Assembly: GCA_028279315.1 (NCBI GenBank)
Contig: JANQNZ010000113.1
Location: forward strand, 1-33,665
DNA from: Rhodophyticola sp.
Lineage (GTDB): Bacteria > Pseudomonadota > Alphaproteobacteria > Rhodobacterales > Rhodobacteraceae
Direction of reading: 5' to 3'
Length of the DNA stretch: 33,665 nucleotides
Shown here: piece by piece, positions 27,836 to 33,665 of the stretch
Position numbering within the stretch: position 1 is the first letter of the stretch
Layout of the letters: every line of letters begins with the position of its first letter
The notes under the pieces: model-generated
Seen by the model: the letters and a program-made list of their open reading frames with translations, nothing else
Database searches by the model: none
What the model was told of the DNA's origin: nothing
Program-made: the position numbers and the translations under genes

Positions 27836-28612
27836 ATGCCAGAGACACGCGCCGAGATTGTCACCATCCCCTGCCTGGCGGATAACTACGCCTTCCTGCT
27901 GCACGACCCAGAGACCGGTGCAACGGCAGTTGTGGATGTGCCCGAAGTGGCGCCAATTGAGGCCGCGCTGAAGGACCGGGGCTGGGCCTTGAGCGATGTC
28001 CTGATCACCCATCACCATTTCGATCATATCGAGGGGGTGGAGCCCCTTCGGGCCGCAACCGGTGCCAAGGTCTGGGGTGCGGCGGCGGATGCGCACCGGC
28101 TGCCGCAGCTTGATCATGCCCTGGCCGAAGGCGACCCCGTTCAGATCGGCGGGCTTACCGGGGCTGTCATCGACGTGCCCGGCCATACGGTCGGGCATAT
28201 CGCGTTCCACTTCCCCGATGCCTCCGCCGTTTTCACCGCCGACAGTCTGATGGCCCTTGGCTGCGGACGGCTTTTCGAGGGCACCGCGGCGCAGATGTGG
28301 GAGAGTTTGCAGAAACTGGCCGCGCTGCCGCCCGAAACCCTGGTCTGTTCCGGCCATGAATACACCGCCGCCAACGCCAAATTCGCGCTCAGTATTGAAC
28401 CGGGCCATGAAGCCCTTATCTCTCGCATGGCCCGGATCGACGCAGCCCGTGCCACCAACATCCCAACCGTCCCGAGTACGCTGGCAGAAGAGCTGGCCAC
28501 CAACCCCTTCCTGCGCGCCAATCTCGACGCGGTCAAAATCGCGGTCGGCCTCCCCGGAGCGAGCGATGTCGAAAGCTTCGCGGAGGTCCGGGCGCGAAAA
28601 GATCGGTTCTGA
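27836..28612 (+). CDS. gloB: Hydroxyacylglutathione hydrolase (glyoxalase II)
   Basis: A 258-residue metallo-beta-lactamase-fold enzyme that hydrolyses S-D-lactoylglutathione to D-lactate and glutathione, the second step of methylglyoxal detoxification. The binuclear metal site is complete: THHHFDH at 58-64 (His59, His61, Asp63, His64), GHTVGH with His117, the bridging Asp136 in TADSLMALGCGRLFEG, and GHEYT with His174. The family-typical N-terminus IPCLADNYAFLL and a C-terminal glutathione-binding helical part are present. The ATG at 27836 is chosen by this N-terminus; earlier in-frame codons belong to the divergent methyltransferase region. A short stem (TGCCCG / CGGGCA, 28622-28638) follows the stop without a T-run. 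Confidence 0.95.
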   Translation: MPETRAEIVTIPCLADNYAFLLHDPETGATAVVDVPEVAPIEAALKDRGWALSDVLITHHHFDHIEGVEPLRAATGAKVWGAAADAHRLPQLDHALAEGDPVQIGGLTGAVIDVPGHTVGHIAFHFPDASAVFTADSLMALGCGRLFEGTAAQMWESLQKLAALPPETLVCSGHEYTAANAKFALSIEPGHEALISRMARIDAARATNIPTVPSTLAEELATNPFLRANLDAVKIAVGLPGASDVESFAEVRARKDRF

Positions 28613-28812
28613 TCCCGCCCTTGCCCGAATTCCGGGCAGAGGCCGTCTGGCCAGGAAAAAAGGGGCGCGCGGGCAAGCATTACAGCCCGGTCACGGAATA
28701 TTTGTTGAAAAATGCCTTGAAACCGTCCCGCAAAAACCGAAGCTTAATAACATGAGGCCATAGTCAGCAGGCGGCTGTCCCCTTCTGCTGCACATGAAAA
28801 GGAGCACCCCAC

Positions 28813-31151
<2,339 letters not shown>

Positions 31152-31155
<4 letters not shown>

Positions 31156-32126
31156 GCCGAGGCTTTATAGCATCTACGGCGGCCCTGATCGGGGCCGCCG
31201 TTTTTGCATTGGGCGCTGCGGCAGAAGATGCGCCGTCCCTCCAATTCCCGGTCCTCTGCGAGTTGGGAGACACCTGCTTCATCCAGCAAACCATGGACCG
31301 TGACGCTGGCCCCGGCGCCCGGGATTTCACCTGCGGGCCAATGAGTTACGATGGCCATAGCGGCACCGATATCCGCCTGCCCGACCGCGCCGCGATGGAA
31401 GAGGGCTGGACCGTCGTCGCCGCTGCGCCCGGCCGGGTGCGGGGCACCCGCGACGGCGTGCCCGATTTTGGGTTAGCCGCGATGCCGGAAGGACAAGATT
31501 GCGGGAATGGCGTCGCGATCACCCATGACGGCGGGTGGGAGACGCAGTATTGCCACCTCCGCCAGGGCAGCGTCCGCGTGGCCGAGGGCGATATCGTTGA
31601 GGCCGGAGCGCCCCTGGGCGAGATCGGGTTTTCGGGTCGGACCGAGTTTCCGCATCTTCACATCACCCTCCGCCGGGATGGGGAGGAGGTTGACCCGTTC
31701 GATCCATCCGATGCCGCGACTTGCGGCGCGGGCGCTAACGCGCTCTGGGCCGAGGCTGTTCCTTTGCAACCAGGCGGGTTCCTGGCTGCCGGGTTCAGCG
31801 ACGGGATCCCCGATTTCGACGCAATCAAAGCGGGCGTGGCTGACGCGCCGATGCTGATGAACAGCGCGCCGGCCTTGGTGTTTTGGGCCAATCTTTTCAG
31901 CGGGCGCGCAGGCGATGAGGTGCAGCTTCGGATCGTGGGGCCGGATGGCAGCGTCTTTCACGAACATACCGTTGCGTTGGAGCGGACCCAAGCTGAGCTT
32001 TTCCGCGCCTCGGGCCGTCGGACGCCCAACCAGGGCTGGCCGCGCGGGGTGTATACGGGCGAGGCCACGCTGTCGCGGGATGGCGAGGTGGTGGACCGGA
32101 TCGCAGCAGAGGTGACGCTGAACTAG
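31152..32126 (+). CDS. Secreted M23 (LytM-type) peptidase
   Basis: A 324-residue exported protein with a peptidase M23 domain, likely acting on peptidoglycan in the periplasm. Residues 1-24 are a Sec signal peptide (basic Arg3, hydrophobic core AALIGAAVFALG, AAA cleavage site). The zinc site is complete: HSGTD (His69, Asp73), His135 in YCHL, and HLHI (His168, His170). The remaining C-terminal 120 residues look like a beta-rich add-on domain. The ATG overlaps the clpA stop by 4 bp, so translation should be coupled. However, an intrinsic terminator is embedded in the signal-peptide codons, so full-length transcripts from clpA may be rare. Enzyme class is confident; the exact bond cut is not known. 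Confidence 0.88.
31176..31205 (+). terminator. Intrinsic terminator of clpA inside the M23 coding sequence
   Basis: A perfect 9-bp GC stem (31177-31185 CGGCGGCCC with 31192-31200 GGGCCGCCG, extended by an A-T pair) has a 6-base loop and is followed directly by TTTTT (31201-31205). It starts 20 bp after the clpA stop. It also encodes residues 9-18 of the M23 peptidase signal peptide. Confidence 0.7.
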
Positions 32127-32190
32127 GCGGAGATGAGATCGGGCCAAGGCAGGCGTCGACCGGCTCAGATCGGTCCCAAGCACAACACAA

Positions 32191-32380
32191 GCCGGGCGTC
32201 GACAGGCCGAGGGCTGGCGATCCAACATCTGAACTGCGGTGCTTTATGGCAGCCAAGCTCCTCCTCGCTCCGATCTCAGCTCCAGGATCAACCCAATCGC
32301 CAGACCGCCCGGGCGGCCCCTCTCGGCAGATTTTCTACGAAAATCGCCTGTCAGCAACGTGTCGATGCCCGGCGCCTTCG
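32191..32380 (-). repeat. MITE-like interspersed element (family 2, inverted copy D, interrupted)
   Basis: This is the same element as copies A-C in inverted orientation. One terminal arm is at 32191-32209 (with GTCGAC in place of ATCGAC). The other arm is split: GGCGGCC ends at 32318, 41 bp of foreign sequence follow, and TGTCGATGCCCGGC resumes at 32360. The conserved flank CGCTATTCGGGCA follows at 32381-32393. It lies between the convergent M23 peptidase and OmpA-domain genes. Nothing else was found in 32127-32469. Confidence 0.85.
32319..32359. repeat. Small hairpin repeat (family 3) inserted in copy D
   Basis: A 41-bp block with CCTCTCGGCA, stem GATTTTC (32329-32335), loop TAC, stem GAAAATC (32339-32345), then GCCTGTCAGCAACG. 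It interrupts a terminal arm of the family 2 element exactly, and it shares its flanks with the hairpin at 9257-9300, whose stem bases differ but still pair. Confidence 0.75.
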
Positions 32381-32469
32381 GCGCTATTCGGGCAGGAGTC
32401 TAGAATGGTGGTTGTTCGGTGAGGTTCCCGCTCACAGGCAGCGGCGCATCTACCCAAGGGGATCAGGCG

Positions 32470-33665
32470 TCAACGCTCCGTCAGCTTCAACTCGATCCGG
32501 CGGTTCTGGGCCCTGGCCTCGGGCGTATCAGCAGGGTTGATCGGGCGGTACTCGCCAAACCCCGTGGCCGCCAAACGGCGCGGGGGAATGCCAAGGTTTT
32601 CAGACATATAGAGCACAACCGACAGGGCGCGCGCCTGGCTCAACTCCCAGTTATTGGCAAACTGACCAAAACCCGACAGCGGCTGATCATCCGTATGGCC
32701 ATCGACGCGGATGATCCAATCGATGCTGTCGGGGATCTCATCAGCAACCTCAGAGAGAAGCGCCGCCACATTGGCGATCTGCGCGCGGCCTTCGGGCGAC
32801 AGATCGGCAGAGGCCGGGGCAAACAGCACCTCGGAGGAAAACACAAACCGGTCGCCTTCGATGCGGACCCCATCGCGGCCTTCCAGAAGATCGCGGAGCC
32901 GCCCGAAGAACTCCGATTGATAGCGCTCCAACCGCTCGGCCTCTGTGGCCAACCGCGCGGCTTCCTCGGCCAGGCGCTCCGCCTCTGCCGCTTCGAGCGC
33001 AGCGCGGGCGCTTTCCTCCGCCGCTAGCTGCGCCAAAGCGGTGTTGAGCTGCGCGCCCAAGGTCGCGATTTGCACCTCGGCCTCCGCATCCCTTGCGGCA
33101 GAGGCATCAAGCAGATTCTGAAGCCCGCCAAGCTGCGCCCGAAGCGCCGCGATCTGCTCGTTCAACGCGGCGATCTGGCGTTGGCTTTCGGCAGAGGCGG
33201 CCTCGGCACTTTGCAATTCCAGATTGGCTTGGGCGAGCAAAGCCGCGCGCTGTTCTGCCTCGGTCAATTGGCTGTCGAGATTGGCTTCGGCCAAACGTTG
33301 CGCGGCCAAGGCCGCTGCCAAGGCCTCTTCCAACTCCTCCGCCGATCCGGCTTGGATGTCGGCCTCTGCCAAGGCGGCAGCCAGCCGTTCGGCCAAATCC
33401 TCCCGCGCGACATTCGCAGCGGCCAGGAGCGTCAGCGTATCCTCCGCCTCTTGCCGCCGCGCCTCCAGCGCCAGTGACATCGCGGTGAGTTCTGCATCCG
33501 CATCTTCCAGGCGTTGGCGCAGCGCCTCAGCCGCAGCCGCCTCAGCCAAACGCGCAGCCTCTTCTTGCGAAATCGCCGTCGCCGCCTCGGCGAGGCGTAG
33601 GCGGAGCGCTTCGGCCGCCGCTGCTTCGGCCAAACGCGCCTGTTCCTCCGCGCTCAGATCGGCCT
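32470..33665 (-). CDS. OmpA-domain protein with long coiled coil (5' end beyond window)
   Basis: The C-terminal 398 or so residues of a larger protein; the frame stays open to the window edge, so the true start lies outside. The visible N-terminal part is a long Ala/Glu/Leu/Arg-rich coiled coil that includes two copies of a 28-residue unit (ARLAEAAAAEALR...). The last 140 residues form an OmpA-like peptidoglycan-binding domain: LFAPASADLSPEGRAQIANV, then RVDGHTDDQPLSG, LSQARALSVVLYM, and AQNRRIELKL at the end. A membrane anchor upstream would be expected, as in MotB-like or peptidoglycan-tethering proteins. It probably bridges membrane and cell wall. Codons starting with TTG near 33633 are internal, not a start. 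Confidence 0.85.
   Translation of the reverse strand, partial: ADLSAEEQARLAEAAAAEALRLRLAEAATAISQEEAARLAEAAAAEALRQRLEDADAELTAMSLALEARRQEAEDTLTLLAAANVAREDLAERLAAALAEADIQAGSAEELEEALAAALAAQRLAEANLDSQLTEAEQRAALLAQANLELQSAEAASAESQRQIAALNEQIAALRAQLGGLQNLLDASAARDAEAEVQIATLGAQLNTALAQLAAEESARAALEAAEAERLAEEAARLATEAERLERYQSEFFGRLRDLLEGRDGVRIEGDRFVFSSEVLFAPASADLSPEGRAQIANVAALLSEVADEIPDSIDWIIRVDGHTDDQPLSGFGQFANNWELSQARALSVVLYMSENLGIPPRRLAATGFGEYRPINPADTPEARAQNRRIELKLTER

Noticed and set aside
28622-28750. Stem after gloB and a TTGAAA-containing region as terminator and heat-shock promoter of clpA
   Set aside because: The stem is 6 bp without a T-run. The TTGAAA at 28717-28722 has no -10 at acceptable spacing (nearest AT-rich hexamer is 21 bp away).

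Overview
The window looks like chromosomal DNA of a GC-rich alphaproteobacterium, most likely a Rhodobacteraceae/Roseobacter-type organism. The evidence is the five-gene F1 ATP synthase operon (atpHAGDC, with no Fo genes), the paired HAD/MaoC/ribF genes, the 2-hydroxychromene-2-carboxylate isomerase-like DsbA protein, the CIRCE-controlled groESL operon and the overall protein style. The genes are mostly housekeeping. No CRISPR array, prophage, transposase or tRNA gene was seen.

Layout. Positions 25-8874 hold a divergent peptide-uptake locus. Leftward are a fused two-domain ABC ATPase, an ArgE-type deacetylase and an M20 amidohydrolase. Rightward are the periplasmic binding protein, a LysE-type amino-acid exporter and two permeases. 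Together they suggest import of peptides or N-acylated amino acids, intracellular deacylation, and export of surplus amino acids. Positions 9204-11407 hold groES-groEL with a perfect CIRCE operator, a promoter and an intrinsic terminator. Positions 11491-11904 hold an unusual leftward unit: a promoter, two near-identical 5-codon micro-ORFs with Shine-Dalgarno sequences, then a 59-residue Arg/Pro-rich ORF. Next come a Mn-dependent pyrophosphatase, an ICMT-like membrane methyltransferase (leftward), and the rightward set HAD hydrolase, MaoC hydratase, ribF, ycgN-like and threonine aldolase; the last three overlap by 4 bp each. Then come a leftward alpha/beta hydrolase and DsbA-like isomerase, prs (rightward), an H-type lectin-domain protein and the leftward atp operon, which has an extra small membrane-anchored cysteine protein between atpA and atpG. 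The right end holds a methyltransferase, gloB, clpA overlapping a secreted M23 peptidase, and the C-terminal part of an OmpA-domain coiled-coil protein that runs off the window.

The most distinctive feature is a family of non-coding interspersed repeats. A roughly 140-bp element with 19-bp terminal inverted repeats occurs at about 9019, 17977, 26818 and (inverted) 32191. In two copies it is joined at exactly 66 bp to a nested-palindrome inverted repeat of about 73 bp. That inverted repeat occurs a third time, next to a solo element end, at about 12932-13058. Four of the five loci lie between convergent genes. Substitutions in the divergent copy are paired across the two arms, and the inverted copy is interrupted by a 41-bp hairpin element related to a second copy downstream of groEL. 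These look like structured, formerly mobile, non-autonomous elements reused at transcript ends. Other points of interest are an intrinsic terminator encoded inside the signal-peptide codons of the M23 peptidase just after clpA, and the tandem micro-ORF leader.
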